A stretch of 64,000 bases of DNA, taken from positions 1 through 64,000 of the forward strand of contig FWCC01000200.1 in the NCBI GenBank assembly GCA_900169235.1, written 5' to 3'. This document shows positions 22,099 through 34,188 of this stretch, piece after piece (position 1 is the first letter of the stretch; every line of letters begins with the position of its first letter). The notes under the pieces are model-generated. The model made no database searches, was not told the DNA's origin, and saw only the letters and a list, made by a program, of their open reading frames with translations. The DNA is from Zarea fungicola (lineage: Eukaryota > Ascomycota > Sordariomycetes > Hypocreales > Cordycipitaceae). The position numbers and the translations under genes are program-made.

Positions 22099-24494
22099 AT
22101 GAACGCTCCGCCGCGTCACCTGCCACCGCCCATCATGATCGCGCAGCAGGCTAGCCGTTTGGCACCACTATCCTTCCATGGATCAGAACATCATGGACTT
22201 GCTCAGCATCCTGCCGCACAGCAATCATTCCTGCGCAGCCCCGGCCACGACAGATTAGCGGGCAGCGATCGCACCCATTCCACCTCGTCGCCGACTGGTG
22301 GCAACCCATCGTCTTTACATCATCACAGTGCTTCGTATCATGGGCATACACCTTCTTCCATGGACTCGCCCCATGCAAGACGCGAATTTCATGATGACAG
22401 GAGAGACTACCATGACGACAGGCGTGACTACCACGACGAGAGACGGGACTTCCATGACGACAGGCGTGAATTTCATGACGAGACAGAGAATTTTACCGGT
22501 GATGGCCCTCCCAAGAAGAAGCAGAAACGTAACAAGCCTACACTTTCATGCCACGAGTGTGTGGAACGAAAAACTAAGGTAGGAATGATGTAACAGGCCG
22601 TCGTTGTCCATCGCGAACAGCGCCTCCTCGACTGGACATTAAGGCTGATATATTATATTGCTAGTGTGACCGTGGCCGTCCTCACTGTCTTGCCTGTAGG
22701 CCACCCAATTCGATCCATAACATCAACATTGCCAAGACGCTAATCAATGGGGCAGGTATCAAGAGACAGACGGAGTGCAGATATGCGCTTGTTGCCAACT
22801 TGCTAGAGTGCGTTCTGCTTTGACCAGCTGACTTGACTACTGTAGCTAACTTAAACACAGAGAAACTACTAGATCTGCTACTTCCGGCCGCCGCATGACC
22901 AAGGCTCCCAAGAAAAAGCCAGGCACCGAAGGCAGACCCAACATTCCCAACATTGCAGATCGATATGCCTCCACGGGTGATGGTACTTCTCGCGGTGCTG
23001 TTGCTCTCTCCACTGGTCTCATGTCCAATGTACCGTACTCCAAGTCCTCGTCCAGTAACGTTTTTGGCATCGGCTCGGAACACCCCTTTGCAAATTACTG
23101 GAGCTGCGAAGGGGGTTTGAAGGAAGTCATTTCTGTGCTTCCCGAAAAACAACAGGCTGACATGCTGATCACGCGATATTTTGAATGCGTCGACCCTGTC
23201 TATCCCATGATCCACCGTCTCACGTTCTATGCAGACTACGAGGAATTCTGGCGCATGAATGTTGAACAGAAGAAAGACATGGACGCCGCCTTCATTGCGC
23301 AGATTTTTGTCATGATTGCCTTGGGGACCCAATTTGCCACGTCCATGGCTGCTAAGGAGCGAAAGCAGCAAGCCGAGTTTTTCGCCTCGGCTAGTAATCA
23401 AGCTCTGCGCATGTCGTCGTATTTGAGTATTGCCTCGCTGCGCTCAATCCAGGCCATGGTGCTGATGACTTACTTTCTTATCAATGACAATCACGCCTCG
23501 GATGGATGGGCCTTTGCAGGTATTTTGATCCGCCAAGCTTATGCCATGGGCTTGCACCGCGATCCTAATATTGGTACGATCAAACCAAGCCCTGTTCTGC
23601 TTAGCCACATGTTTAGTTCTAACAGTTCACAACTAGTAACTCCGGACGCGAGCCCGTTTGAGAAGCAGCAACGACGCAAGGTGTGGCAGGCTGTATTACT
23701 CCAAGATACGTTTCTGACGGTACTCCTTTCTCTGCCGCCTTCGGCAACGCACACGGACGTTTCGGTGGACGACCTTCTCGACCACGGCAATTCCATCGCC
23801 AGCAGTGACCCAACGGACACCGCCTATATCAGGGGATCGTGGACGCTTGCAAATTTGGTACAGGAAACGATCTGCTCGCCACGCTCTCTTGATCTTCCCA
23901 TCTGTAGCACTGGCCGTCACAAATCGAAACTGGTAGCAGACTTTCGAGCTGTATACCGATCCTTCCCGGATGTGTTTCGATCATGGGATGCTGACAGCTT
24001 AACGGCTATGGCACAGACGAACAAGCGAGTTGTGCGCCAGACACTTTTCTTGACGAGCAATTACTTCCACAACCTCATGTTGGTGCACGCGTCAGAGAGT
24101 CCCGACGTTCCTGTAAACATTCGCGGCACACTCGAAGCTGCCCACGATGCGATCAGCGCTTTCTTTATGCTTTTTTCGCTGCTTGAGGCTGAGGCTCGGG
24201 TGTGGTGGGTTTTCAACCACAGGGCATTCCTGGAGGCCGTGTGCATTGGAAATGTGTTGCGCGAGTCACTTCGAGAGCCTGGCGGCAAAGAGACGCTGGC
24301 TAGAGACCCATTATTTGTGCGAGCCAGAGCTGATATCAGTATGTGGTTTTTCTGATTGCAATGATTACTCAATAAATTCATCCGCTAACAATTGTACAGA
24401 TCGTATGATTGAGATTTTGGAGCTCATGACAGAAGAGTCTGAAGTTGCTCATACGCGTATCGGGGTCCTCAAAACCTACCTCTCCCCAGAGTAG
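22099..24494 (+). CDS. Zn2Cys6 transcription factor with fungal-specific regulatory domain
   Basis: Five exons (22099-22578, 22665-22695, 22756-22807, 22861-24338, 24400-24494) give 711 residues. The zinc cluster has the pattern C151-x2-C154-x6-C161-x6-C168-x2-C171-x6-C178 and is assembled from three exons. A basic run (KKKQKRNK, residues 139-146) before it should serve as nuclear signal and DNA contact. Residues 94-128 are five tandem heptapeptides of the type RR[DE][FY]HD[DE]. From about residue 250 the protein matches the fungal-specific transcription-factor domain (RYFECVDPVYPMIHR, GWAFAGILIRQAYAMGLHRD). It should bind CGG-type sites as a dimer; target genes cannot be told. The leader is long and pyrimidine-rich. 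Each splice closes in frame, so the model is firm. Confidence 0.92.
22378..22482 (+). repeat. Coding tandem repeat, five 21-nt units
   Basis: Five imperfect 21-nt units encode heptapeptides of the form RR[DE][FY]HD[DE] inside exon 1 of the Zn2Cys6 gene. Near identity at the DNA level (for example CATGACGACAGGCG) suggests recent slippage. Confidence 0.85.
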
Positions 24495-27400
24495 AACTGT
24501 GACACAACTATGTTGTGCAAACCTGCGGAGTTGACTGCTTGAAACTACCTTATTCTTGTTCCATACTGGGTTCTTCATGTCTATTTTTTTTTTGTTCTTA
24601 TGAATCTGCTTGGAGCGTTGGCGCAATGTTTTGTCTTGGCAAGGTATTTAGTGCACGTGGACTATGCTGTCAAGTAAGTCAGCCTGGTGGCGGACTCTGG
24701 TGATATGATATACGAGCCAATTATTTCTATTTCTCAAACTCGAAAGCATTGAACAAAATAATTCCGTCCGGCACCACCAATTGCGGAAAACGCCAACTCG
24801 TGGGAGTGAAGACATCATTCCAGATATCATCTGTATCGGGCTTCAGATACAGTTGTGAGTGGCTTGTGCAAGGCATGGAGCACGTGGGCTGGAATTCAGT
24901 CTGCTCGAGGGTCTAGAACGCTTGAGGCCTCAGCCCGGGAAAGAAGACTGTCAAGGTTGAGGCGCGGGACTATTTCCATGGTGGCAATTAACGCACAGAG
25001 AGAAGGGGGGGGGGGGGGGAGGCGATGAAAACCGAGAGACACGTCAAATATCGTCCCCGCCCCCCTTTGAGCGAGATTGAGTTGAACTACGGTTTGCTTA
25101 GTGGAAGCCGCTTTTAGCAGTGAGAAGCATCATCCCTTCCAAACGCCACAGAAACGTGGGCTCCTAGTGCGAAATTCAAATCATACTAATAAGGTAACCG
25201 TGTCATGTATATTTTTAAGCCTTTGGTATCACCAAGACGAGCATTTGGAACAGCTGCATACTTAAAAGGCAAGCAAAACGAGAACCCACGTACATGACAA
25301 TTTGGTTCGGTGTTGCACGGCAGGGGTGCAAGAGAACATTCGGAAATGGAGGAGGTCCTCGCTGCGGATTAGTGTCAGCGCCATCGGGATTTGATTATCA
25401 GCAAAACGAAGCGACCGGGGTGCTCAGCACAAGCTGCGTCGCAACAAAGCAAAGAAGAAAACGGAAGAGAAATACAAAGTAATGAGATACCAAGTATAGA
25501 AAGAGCTCGCGCGACTGCGCAGAATAATAACGGTAATGATAACCGATGCGACAAGACTGGCCGCCGATTTACAGTTCTTACAGTTCTTGCTAGTTACCTA
25601 GGCTTGCCAACGTTGTCTCGTATATTTTTGGAGACACAAGAGCATTGGTGAAGAGAAGGGGGGGAGTGGGTTGTGATGCTAGTGTTTGTTTTGGCGGCAG
25701 ATGCAGGCAAAAAAAAAAAGGCCTCGTCAGCTTCAAACGTGTGATTGACTCGGAAAGCGGGCGGCGCTGTCGTATCAAGACAAAGTCCCTATCGTATTTC
25801 CGGGAATCCCATGACGGACTGCGTAACCAAGTACGGGCCAATCTACCAGTATCTCTATGTTACTGGTACGGCGGTGGGAAATCTACGCTCACTGCGCGAG
25901 CGAGAAGAGCCTGGGCCGGGGATGCCCTGGCGCCTGAGATGAAAGGGCCGCGTGTTTACAAGGTGTGGCGATCATTTAACAGCACCAACGGTTCCATCAA
26001 AGACAAATAATGGAGCAAGCTGGGCCGCTCGGGCGTGTGGGCTAAAACTATTTTGTACCAATATTGGAATGAGAAAGGAAGTGGCGTGCGAGACAGTAGT
26101 TGGGAATAATACACTACTGCTCCTCGTGCTACTCCGTACATGACAACAAGAGTCTACCTGGGTATTGAGCACCTACTCCCAATAGGTAGTGAGGGCAGTG
26201 CAGTGCGGATGGTAATAAAGGAGGGGGGAGGGAAATAACTCAATCTTGGGATTGGGAAAATTCTAAAGCTGTGTAACTGCTAGTCTGCTGCGCCCGTCGC
26301 CTTACGAGCCGAGTGGGTTTCTGCATTTTTTATGCAAACTATTAATTAACTACTGGTAGACCCGGAATACCGTTGGGGTTGTGGTGTGTGGGTACTTTTT
26401 CGTTCGTTTGTCCAAGGAGAAGTTAGATCTCATTTCTTGTCGCCCAGGTTGAGGTAGATGACGCGAGCCTTGCTCCGTTCATTTCACGCTACGGCACTTA
26501 CAGGGCTGGATGCTTTTTTTGTGCACGAGCAACAGCAGCTGCAGGGGGTGGGACCCCGGAGCTACTAGTGCTAACAGCTCAGCCCAGCTATCGTAACAAA
26601 ACCTTGCGTAAGACGATCCCAACCCAGAACTTGGGTTACCATTCTCCGTACTGAGTTTGGCTTGCGTCAGCCTTTTATGCGTATGGTGGGGTTGAGGTTT
26701 GGCCTAGGAGCTTTTGTCTTTATTTTTATTTTTATTCCTTGTCTGGTGCTGTGCATGATGAGATGAGGCGAGGTGGGTATAAATTAAATCCTCGTCACAC
26801 TCAGTAGAGTATGGTTGCCCGATAGCGTTGCTGTCGCTTGCTGTCTCGCGCGACGTTCCCCTCTCTGGCGTTTTATTGCTTTTAGGAACTACCGGTGTGG
26901 TCTGGTCATCGTTGGTGGCTTTTGTTGCGATGCTTTTATTGCCGGCGGTCAGCTTTTTATAGTGGGCATTGGGCTGTCAATTTCACCATTCTCCGGCTTT
27001 ATTATGACACAGAAGCACTCAAGTCGGTAAATACAATTGCCCCCAAACTTCCCATTGTTTTGAATTTCTGGTATAGCCCCGGAAATGGTTATTTTCTTCC
27101 ACCCCTCCCCTTGATCCCTGTCCATTTTCGTTTTTCAGTTATTGTCCTTTCTGTCTTGTCTCTATTCATGTCCTTCCCCGGCACGCTTGCGCCGATGGTT
27201 TCGGGTCCGGCACAGCCTTGTAGCTCTTTTGCTATTATAGGGTTACGTACCTTACTAAGACAGTATTGGCACTGAGACGTAAACTCCATTAAAATGTCCG
27301 TACCAAGGCATTTTAAAGCACATGTCCCATCAAAGTATTGACCCCAACCCCACTTTTCCGGACCAGCAGCCAAGACAGACCCCACTTACAGGGCCACGAG

Positions 27401-28071
27401 AGCCACAAGGCCACGGTGGTGCAACGCAGCGAATGGGTGGCTGCATTGACTCCCACAGCACTGGACCTAGCCGGACCTGGACCTCACTGGGCTGAGCTGG
27501 AGTTTGTCGTCGCTGAGCCTCCAGCACAGTCTAATTCCGCCACGAGTACATGGGGGCGGCCTGGCGGCCCGCCCGGCGCTGACCTGACTCCTTCCTTTGG
27601 CAATTAGTTATACGCTTGGCGGCGCTCCCTCTCTGCTCTGGGCTGCTGTATTGTTTCCCATGCTTCCTTATTCCTCCGTTTTCTAATTCTTAATCTTTCC
27701 TCACTTTACCACATCACACAAATCTATACACAGGCAAAATAAGAAAAAGACGATTATTCGATACATTGATTGACTTGGTTTCTTTTTTGTCTTACCTCCC
27801 CGTTCTGTCCTTTATTCTTTATTCTTTATCTTTCTTTTTTGGATACAGTACTCCATCTTTGTTTAGAGCAACAGTCCAAACAGTGACGGTGTTGTGTCGT
27901 TCAATCTACGGCTGCCTAGCGAGGCCACCTGCCAACGCGTGTCCCCCGAGCCCATCAACTCCAGCCGGTATACGCACTACATCCTGATAGAATAGACCTG
28001 CCTATCCCTGCGGTCCCCTTCAACATTTATCTTTCTTGCACGAATCTTCAGCAACGAACAACCCGGGGAAA
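24495..28071. other. Largest gene-poor region of the window
   Basis: 3.6 kb without a supportable gene. It includes a run of 15 G (25005-25019), TACTCCGTA at 26130-26138 and T-rich tracts near 26710-26740. From 27600 to 28070 a long pyrimidine-rich stretch probably forms the promoter and leader of the gene starting at 28072. Open frames here are short and differ in character from the real genes. Confidence 0.45.
25005..25019. repeat. Homopolymer of 15 G
   Basis: An uninterrupted G tract in intergenic DNA. It may vary between strains or be a sequencing-length uncertainty. Confidence 0.85.
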
Positions 28072-29826
28072 ATGCGGGCCTTTACCAAGGCAGCAGCGCT
28101 CCTGCTTGCGCAGTCAGTCGTCGCCGAGTCCATCCCCGGTACAGCCCGCAGGGTGTCTGCAACTGGTACGCTGTGCTCTTTCTTGCTTCGAGCTCTCTTT
28201 CAACAACATAAAAAGATCCTTGGTAATATTAATTCATCTGTTGCAGAAACCATCCCAACTGCCTACGTCACATTAAAGGTGCCACTGGAAGAAGTCGGCG
28301 CTCAGACTGTTGTAAGTCCCGGCTATACGCACACAGTGACAACCGTATGAAATTCGCAAGAATTATCCTAACAGACACCCTCTCCTAGCCGCTTCGTCTC
28401 GATGTCGTCGAAGCAGACACTGCTTGCGGTCCCGCCCAGCTCAGCATTAATGGCCAAAGCCTGGCACAAGACGCCGATGGATTCGGGCAGGGTCCCCTGA
28501 CGCTCACCGAAGATGCCATCATCACAGCTAACTGGACCTTTACCTGCCACGCCATGAAGCAGGTCCTCACCGTCCACATTCTTTCCCTGAACGGCAAGGC
28601 CGTCTCCGGCCCCAACACATCCTTCATCGCCAACTTTTACCAGACCACCCCCGTACAGATTGCCAGCGTCGAGCGCGTCGCCAAAGTCAAGTACCTGCAC
28701 CTCCACACCACTGTCACTGAGTCCGTTGCGGACAGCGGCGACGAGCATGTCGAGATCGACTCGGTAGATGAGGAGAAGGGGTACACGAACAATGTACACG
28801 CGTTGTCATCCAACAGAGAGTCTCTTGATGACCAGATTTCGGAGCTGGAGGATCTCCGTGCACAGGCCCGCGAGCTGGCGGCCTTAATCAGGGACCAGGA
28901 GCTAATCGTCAAGGAGCACCTCTCACATGGCTCCGACGAAAATACTGTCGCTGCCGCCGCCGCCTCACCGGTTGCGTTAGAGGAATGCCGCGACGTTCGC
29001 TGTGCGTATAACGCAATGATAGAGAAGATTCGAAACGGCCCCGAGCAGCTGTGCGAGGTCGGTCGCGGTTGGAAGGCTTTTTTCCGCTGCGTGCATAGCT
29101 GGAGACAGTCGCCAACGGACGTGCCCGTCCAGATGGCTTTGCCTGGCAAGACCGTTGCAAGTGAAGCCGCTGCTGATGAATACGTCGACGATCTAGGACA
29201 AGAATTTGATGATGTGGAGTGGGTAGACGTCTATGAGGCTGGGGACGTTGACTCGTTATACATGGACTATGAGCGTTATCTGGCCATGCGCCACCTTCAC
29301 AGTGTAAGTTTTGCATGTTGCCAAAAGAAGGATAAAAACGAACTGAAGCTGACCAAAAATGCAGGTGCGCATTAGAATGCTGGTGTTGGTTGCAGAGACG
29401 GCTCTCATCTTTGGCACTGCGCTCTTCTTCATTACCACCTTGCTGCGCCGCCTCACCATCGGCCGTCGCCGTAGGCAACAGCAGGATGCGTCCGACGACC
29501 TTCCCAGATATCAGGGCTACAGCTACTTTGACGAGCCCAAGACGCTCATCTCTCTCGCCTTCCTAGACGGTGGTCTCTGCGAGGAAGGGGTCCAGTCCCT
29601 GCGTCGCAACTCTATCTACCCCGACGAAAAGGCCATTCTTCGCACTACTGAGGAATCTTTCGACGGCCAGGAGAACAAGTCCGTGGCAGACGAAATTTCA
29701 CAACTACGTGAGGCAGCGTCAGTGGTCAGTGACTTGGTCGCTGTGGATGCCGCTGATCGCAGACGGCCAATGGACGATGATGACGAGGCACCTCCCGCGT
29801 ATGACGAGAGGGAACACTCGCTATAA
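28072..29826 (+). CDS. Secretory single-pass membrane protein with cytosolic PPxY motif
   Basis: Four exons (28072-28165, 28247-28311, 28389-29303, 29365-29826) give 511 residues. The start MRAFTKAAALLLAQSVVAES is a clear signal peptide. The lumenal part has a beta-rich block (about 45-150), an acidic stretch, a coiled coil (about 195-230, SLDDQISELEDLRAQARE) and a cysteine pattern CRDVRC...LCEV...RCVHSW (about 253-290). One membrane helix lies near 363-385 (LVLVAETALIFGTALFFI), followed by basic residues RRLTIGRRRR, so the topology is type I. The cytosolic tail of about 120 residues is acidic and ends with APPAYDEREHSL, a PPxY motif that could recruit WW domains such as those of Rsp5/Nedd4 ligases. 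I do not recognise a named family; a role as receptor or trafficking adaptor is inference. Confidence 0.8.
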
Positions 29827-30029
29827 TATTGTAAGGGGGTAGCATGACATAATACTTTTATTTCTGCATCTGGAGATATAAACATTATTTTTCCTCTATA
29901 TACTCGGACCAGTTATGCATGACCTGGCGAGCAGAACGGTTGGATTGTATCAATACGAATACTAAGAAGCCTTGTTTTTTCTTCTTCAAATACAGCAAGC
30001 CTGTCCATAGTCCTTGTTGTTGCGATTAA

Positions 30030-31397
30030 TTAGCCAAATATAAATGTTTGATAATTATTTCGTATCCTAAACACTCCCTCTTGCAACTCCCACCCCTTCA
30101 CCTGGCACACGTGTCGGTACATGTCTTCCAGCAACCCTTCCATGGTATCACCCGCCTTGTGCAGGTCGCTCTCAATGAGGATCCGGTCATCGGGGACCGC
30201 ACGAATCACATCGTCAATTTTGGAGCGGACGGCCTCGGTCGACATGTTGACGGCCGTGGAAAAGGAAACATACACCTTGGAGGGCACATTCTTCTTCATC
30301 CACTGCTCGAGGGTACTGGCGCTGCCGCTAAACGAGTGAAGACAGATGCGTGGCGGGAAAGGCTTGATTCCTGTTCTACTACGTTGCTCTTTTCGTCTTA
30401 GTTTGAGTTGCTTCATCCTCTGACCCAACTCGTTGTCGTCGTCTTCATCGCTGCCGGAGGAGGAGGAGGAGAAATCCTCTGCCCCCGCGGCCACCATATT
30501 CTTCTCCCGCCGCGAGGGCACATGTAGCTCGTGACCTGCCCAGCATCGCGATACCGTATCGTAGAGTACCCCATGCGCCTGCACGCCATGAAGACTGACA
30601 CCCCGGCCCAATTCGCCCGCGAGTTTCAGCTGCGCAGTGAGAATAGCTTGCTGGTGCGGCATGCGCACGCGGTAGGCGCTCAGCATCCGGCCCTCGCGAC
30701 CTCCTGGCGTCGGCGTCTCGCCATGCACGGCGGCATCATTGTCTTCAAACACCGCCACCGCCGCAGCAGCCCATTGCTGGGGGAGACGAAAGGCTTTATC
30801 GAGCCCCATTTCACCGATGAGGGCGAGAGGGTGTGCGGCTAGGCGCTTCCGTGTGGCGGCTAGAAACAGGGACAAGGGCGCCGGGTCGGGCAGGCTTTCG
30901 ATGAAGGCCTCGTTTTCGGGCGGCGGCTGCAGCACGGCGCGGTAGTGCACTGCCTTGGCCGCCGCGAGGAGAGACCTGCTGCGCTCGTCCTTTGCTTCCT
31001 CCGTCTCTTCGTCTTTGGCGTTTTCGGCGCTTTCTGGGCTGTAGGTCGGCTCCGGGACCGAGTCGTCGTAGAGCTGGTGCGAGAACCATGGGTGCCAGCC
31101 AAACGCAGGGATGATTTTGCATGCACCACCGCTGCTTGCATCGCTGGGCAAAGCTGTCATGGCGCTGTCGAGTCCATGGGAAACAGCCACCTCGGCAACC
31201 AGATCCTGATCCTGCGATCTCGTAGCCATTACCGTTAATATAGATGTGCGCATGCTGGTCAGGGACGCAATGGACGCCATAGTATCTGTTGGGTGGCAGT
31301 GTGCGTCATAGGCACCGATATGCCATGGGAAGCTGTCTGACGGTTTGGTGGAAGAATCATTATTGTCGCCACCAAGGCCAGCATCTTGGTGACACAT
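30030..31397 (-). CDS. TatD-related metal-dependent hydrolase (Scn1-like)
   Basis: A single-exon frame. Starting at ATG 31395-31397 (MCHQDAG) it gives 455 residues; an in-frame ATG at 31452-31454 would add 19 that family members usually lack. TatD-type metal ligands are visible: DAHCHPTD near residue 32, FGWHPWFSHQ near 105, LIGEMGLDKAFR near 200, CLHSFSGSASTLEQW near 360 and the final acidic ligand in LIESDLHKAGDTM near 415. The family is a TIM barrel with two metal ions acting on phosphodiester bonds. S. pombe Scn1, the Cut9-interacting protein, is the closest relative I recognise, but its activity is little studied. Low-complexity acidic inserts (SSSSSGSDEDDD) sit in a loop. It is followed closely by the convergent 3' end of the membrane-protein gene. 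Confidence 0.88.
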   Translation of the reverse strand: MCHQDAGLGGDNNDSSTKPSDSFPWHIGAYDAHCHPTDTMASIASLTSMRTSILTVMATRSQDQDLVAEVAVSHGLDSAMTALPSDASSGGACKIIPAFGWHPWFSHQLYDDSVPEPTYSPESAENAKDEETEEAKDERSRSLLAAAKAVHYRAVLQPPPENEAFIESLPDPAPLSLFLAATRKRLAAHPLALIGEMGLDKAFRLPQQWAAAAVAVFEDNDAAVHGETPTPGGREGRMLSAYRVRMPHQQAILTAQLKLAGELGRGVSLHGVQAHGVLYDTVSRCWAGHELHVPSRREKNMVAAGAEDFSSSSSGSDEDDDNELGQRMKQLKLRRKEQRSRTGIKPFPPRICLHSFSGSASTLEQWMKKNVPSKVYVSFSTAVNMSTEAVRSKIDDVIRAVPDDRILIESDLHKAGDTMEGLLEDMYRHVCQVKGWELQEGVFRIRNNYQTFIFG

Positions 31398-33450
31398 AGT
31401 ACGTGATGTACTCTTGATTGTAACCAAGTATGGGTCGAATTTACTTGCTCTCATGCTTTTGCGTTTGTTTTGTACTTTTGCTTTCCATCAGAGGTGTTTC
31501 ATTTGCAAAAAGGAGAGTGAAGTGAGAGGCTTCTAAACAATGGCAAGGCGGACTGTTGGGCAGTTCTTGGTCACCCCGCACACAGTGGGCAGGTTGGCAG
31601 GGTAGAGAGGCTCTCTAGTGTAGATGCGCCTCGGTCTACTTTCACATAAACACGGTTACTACTTTGTAGCCAAAAAAAAACCGGGTTCACAATAAATCTG
31701 GTCCTGGTAAAGAAACTATATCTTATTTAGTTTTATTAGGTAAAATAGAAGTTACTCGCCACAGTAGTAGCCAAGCCTCCTCCATATCTCGAGCATCTGC
31801 TTTGCACAAAGACATGGCTCAATATGCTGCAAGGAACCATCTCGGCTGTTGAGCTCAGCTGCATCTACTTTTGCAACCTCCACTCTCAGGTCTTGGTCCC
31901 AGGATTGTTGTAGGATTTCTACATCATAATTAAGCAAGTAGTCGCAGCCGCTATTCAGACTGCTCTCAGACAGAAGCGGGACGTCAAGGCGGCCGACGTG
32001 ACCCTGACTTGCTAGCCTTACGGTGCTACAACTGACCGCGAATGCTTTGGTAAGCTCATTTTTATGCGGCAAGCATGAGTTGGGCTCGATCTTTGTTGAA
32101 ATATCCAAGATGTTCCGTAGTGAAGATGTGCTATTGAAAAGGAATTCGGGACCCGCTCGTCATCTGTCCACCCCGGGATGTTGGTGGTTCCTGACGTCTT
32201 CAGTTGGAATATCCTCAGACACCTAAATTTGATACATGTTGTCTCACAAGTATGAAGAAACACCCAGGCGGCGAAACTACCGCTGCCAGTGTGCCTATTG
32301 GAGAGCAGCACCTGGGCATTCAATGGCGTGAAGGTTTGATACAAATCTACAGGATCTAGGGATACTGTACATAGTAACTGTAGATCAATAATATGCTATG
32401 TAATAAGTTTGAATTGGTGCATATATGGGTTTATAATTTGATTTTAAGAATCAGACTCCTTTATATTGAAAGATTGTACGTCAGACTCATGTCCCTATAA
32501 ATAGCTGTTGTTGGCAATGACATGGAGAAATGTCACTGGCACGCCACTGATCTAAACCCCGCGTAGCTAACAGCACTGTATTGGTACCTGGCACGCCGGT
32601 GCTCTGGACGCCGCTAATAATAACTAGGTACCTATAAGAATAGTTCTCTCGCCTGCAGCACCTCTGCCGTTGGGGGGGGGGGATCATTACATTGGGTACC
32701 TGGTAGGCAGGTGGGGACTTCCTTGATTCCTGAGTAGTCATTGCCGGCATGTGATTGTGTCCAGTCTCGCCTTACAGCAACACACCACCACAAGCCAAAA
32801 TAGCCTGCAAAGCAGACCACTCACCGAGGACCTAGCAAAACCCCTCTCTTTATCATCCAATCTTCATCCGATCCGGCCCTCCTTCATCGAGCGGGATCAT
32901 ACCAACCTCACACGCTGCCACGCACAATACCACCACTACCAATACAGGCAGAAGAAAGCCACCTGCCAATCGAACAGTGCGGGGGACTCAACGCTCCCGC
33001 AGCCAAGACATTTGGAGAACAAAAAGCAAAAGCCCCGCGGCTGCCTTGCATTCACTTGTAATCCTTCTTCTTTTCCCCCTTGACTCGTTTTACATCATTG
33101 CTTAGATGCCTTCTTCCTCCGCTGCTCTTACCATTCACTGGAGTCAGCCCCCTCTCGCGCCAGGCTTGAACCACACCAATATCTGACACTGGCGGCGCCC
33201 AGCCTCGAATAACGGAGTCCATCCGCGTAAGAAAACTTGCGTTGCAGCACAAGAAAAAAGCAATTTCCCCGTCTACTCTTTACATTGTCTTAGAGTCGTG
33301 CGACGCAGAGCTGCATTTGGCAGAGCGGCCTCCACAAACTGCCAGGCAAAGCTTCGCTTACACGCTTGGAAAAGAAGAAGTACCTGCGAGGCGCATCCAA
33401 TGCCGAGCTCCTCCCGCCCACGACTATTGCTTCAACCTTTGCTTTCCATC
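31398..33450. other. Intergenic between divergent TatD and small membrane-protein genes
   Basis: 2 kb. The minus strand at 31752-32152 is open for about 130 codons but lacks a clear start. A run of G sits near 32675, and GGTACCT recurs at about 32584, 32628 and 32694. The last 700 bases are C-rich and T-rich and look like promoter and leader for the gene at 33451. Confidence 0.4.
31752..32152 (-). pseudogene. Possible gene remnant, unrecognised
   Basis: The minus strand is open for about 130 codons and ends QMLEIWRRLGYYCGE. The frame has no ATG at its head, and a stop interrupts it just upstream, while a neighbouring frame stays open further up. The composition looks protein-like, but I recognise no family. 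It may be a decayed gene, an exon of a gene with poor splice signals, or chance. Confidence 0.2.
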
Positions 33451-34188
33451 ATGGCGCTGCTTAATCCAGTTTACGTCCTTTTCGTGCCCTTTTTGTTCGT
33501 CGTCACGGTGCCCATGGCCCTGTTCGCCGGTGTGACCACAACTTTGGCGTTTTCAGTTCTCATCTGCCGAGGCATCATTGTATACCTGGACTTGGCGCTT
33601 TCATATGTGAACCGCTCCATCCACGGTTTCAAGGTTCCATCGCATCTGCATCAAGCTGCCGCACGCAGTGACCCTCCATCTCCTACACCTTCATATCTCG
33701 CCCTCCGGCGTCGCCGTCGCAGGCCCAGCTCCGTCAGCATCCTGTCTGGCGGCACTGTCACACCCGTCACCGACGTGGGCTTGGGCCTGACTCCCAGCAT
33801 TGGTCCGGAACGTGACTATGAGGGCCTTGGTGGCTGGCGAGTCGGTGACGATGATATATGGACCACCATTAATTCTAGGCTCGAGCTGCCGCAGCACAGC
33901 CGACATCATCACCGTTCCGCCTCTGGCGGCGGGGCCACCACGCCTGGCGAAGGAGGCTACCTGATGATGAAGCGACGCACCCGGAGCCCCGAAACAAAGG
34001 CTAGCAAGGTGTCTGTGACAGCAGGGCCGGCATCTCCCAACAGCTCAAGGGTAAGGACTCCGTCTGCCTCTCGAGTTGGCTTTGGATCATCAACAGCTTA
34101 TCAAGATGGGGGATACTTTTCGCTCGTCATGTCACCTAAGACAGCCGCCAAGATGGCTTCCAAGAAGCCTCCAGCGCAGCATATTTAA
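33451..34188 (+). CDS. Small conserved-looking membrane protein
   Basis: A single-exon frame; the chosen ATG (33451, MALLNPVYVLF) gives 245 residues and starts directly with the hydrophobic region. An in-frame ATG at 33400 would add 17 polar residues. Two hydrophobic segments, about residues 6-28 and 31-55, are followed by a long basic, Ser/Thr/Pro-rich tail with RRRRRRP near residue 90, so the tail is probably cytosolic and disordered. There are no catalytic motifs. The tail carries many SP and TP sites that could be phosphorylated. The function is unknown; I think related proteins exist in other filamentous fungi but cannot name one. Confidence 0.65.
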   Translation: MALLNPVYVLFVPFLFVVTVPMALFAGVTTTLAFSVLICRGIIVYLDLALSYVNRSIHGFKVPSHLHQAAARSDPPSPTPSYLALRRRRRRPSSVSILSGGTVTPVTDVGLGLTPSIGPERDYEGLGGWRVGDDDIWTTINSRLELPQHSRHHHRSASGGGATTPGEGGYLMMKRRTRSPETKASKVSVTAGPASPNSSRVRTPSASRVGFGSSTAYQDGGYFSLVMSPKTAAKMASKKPPAQHI

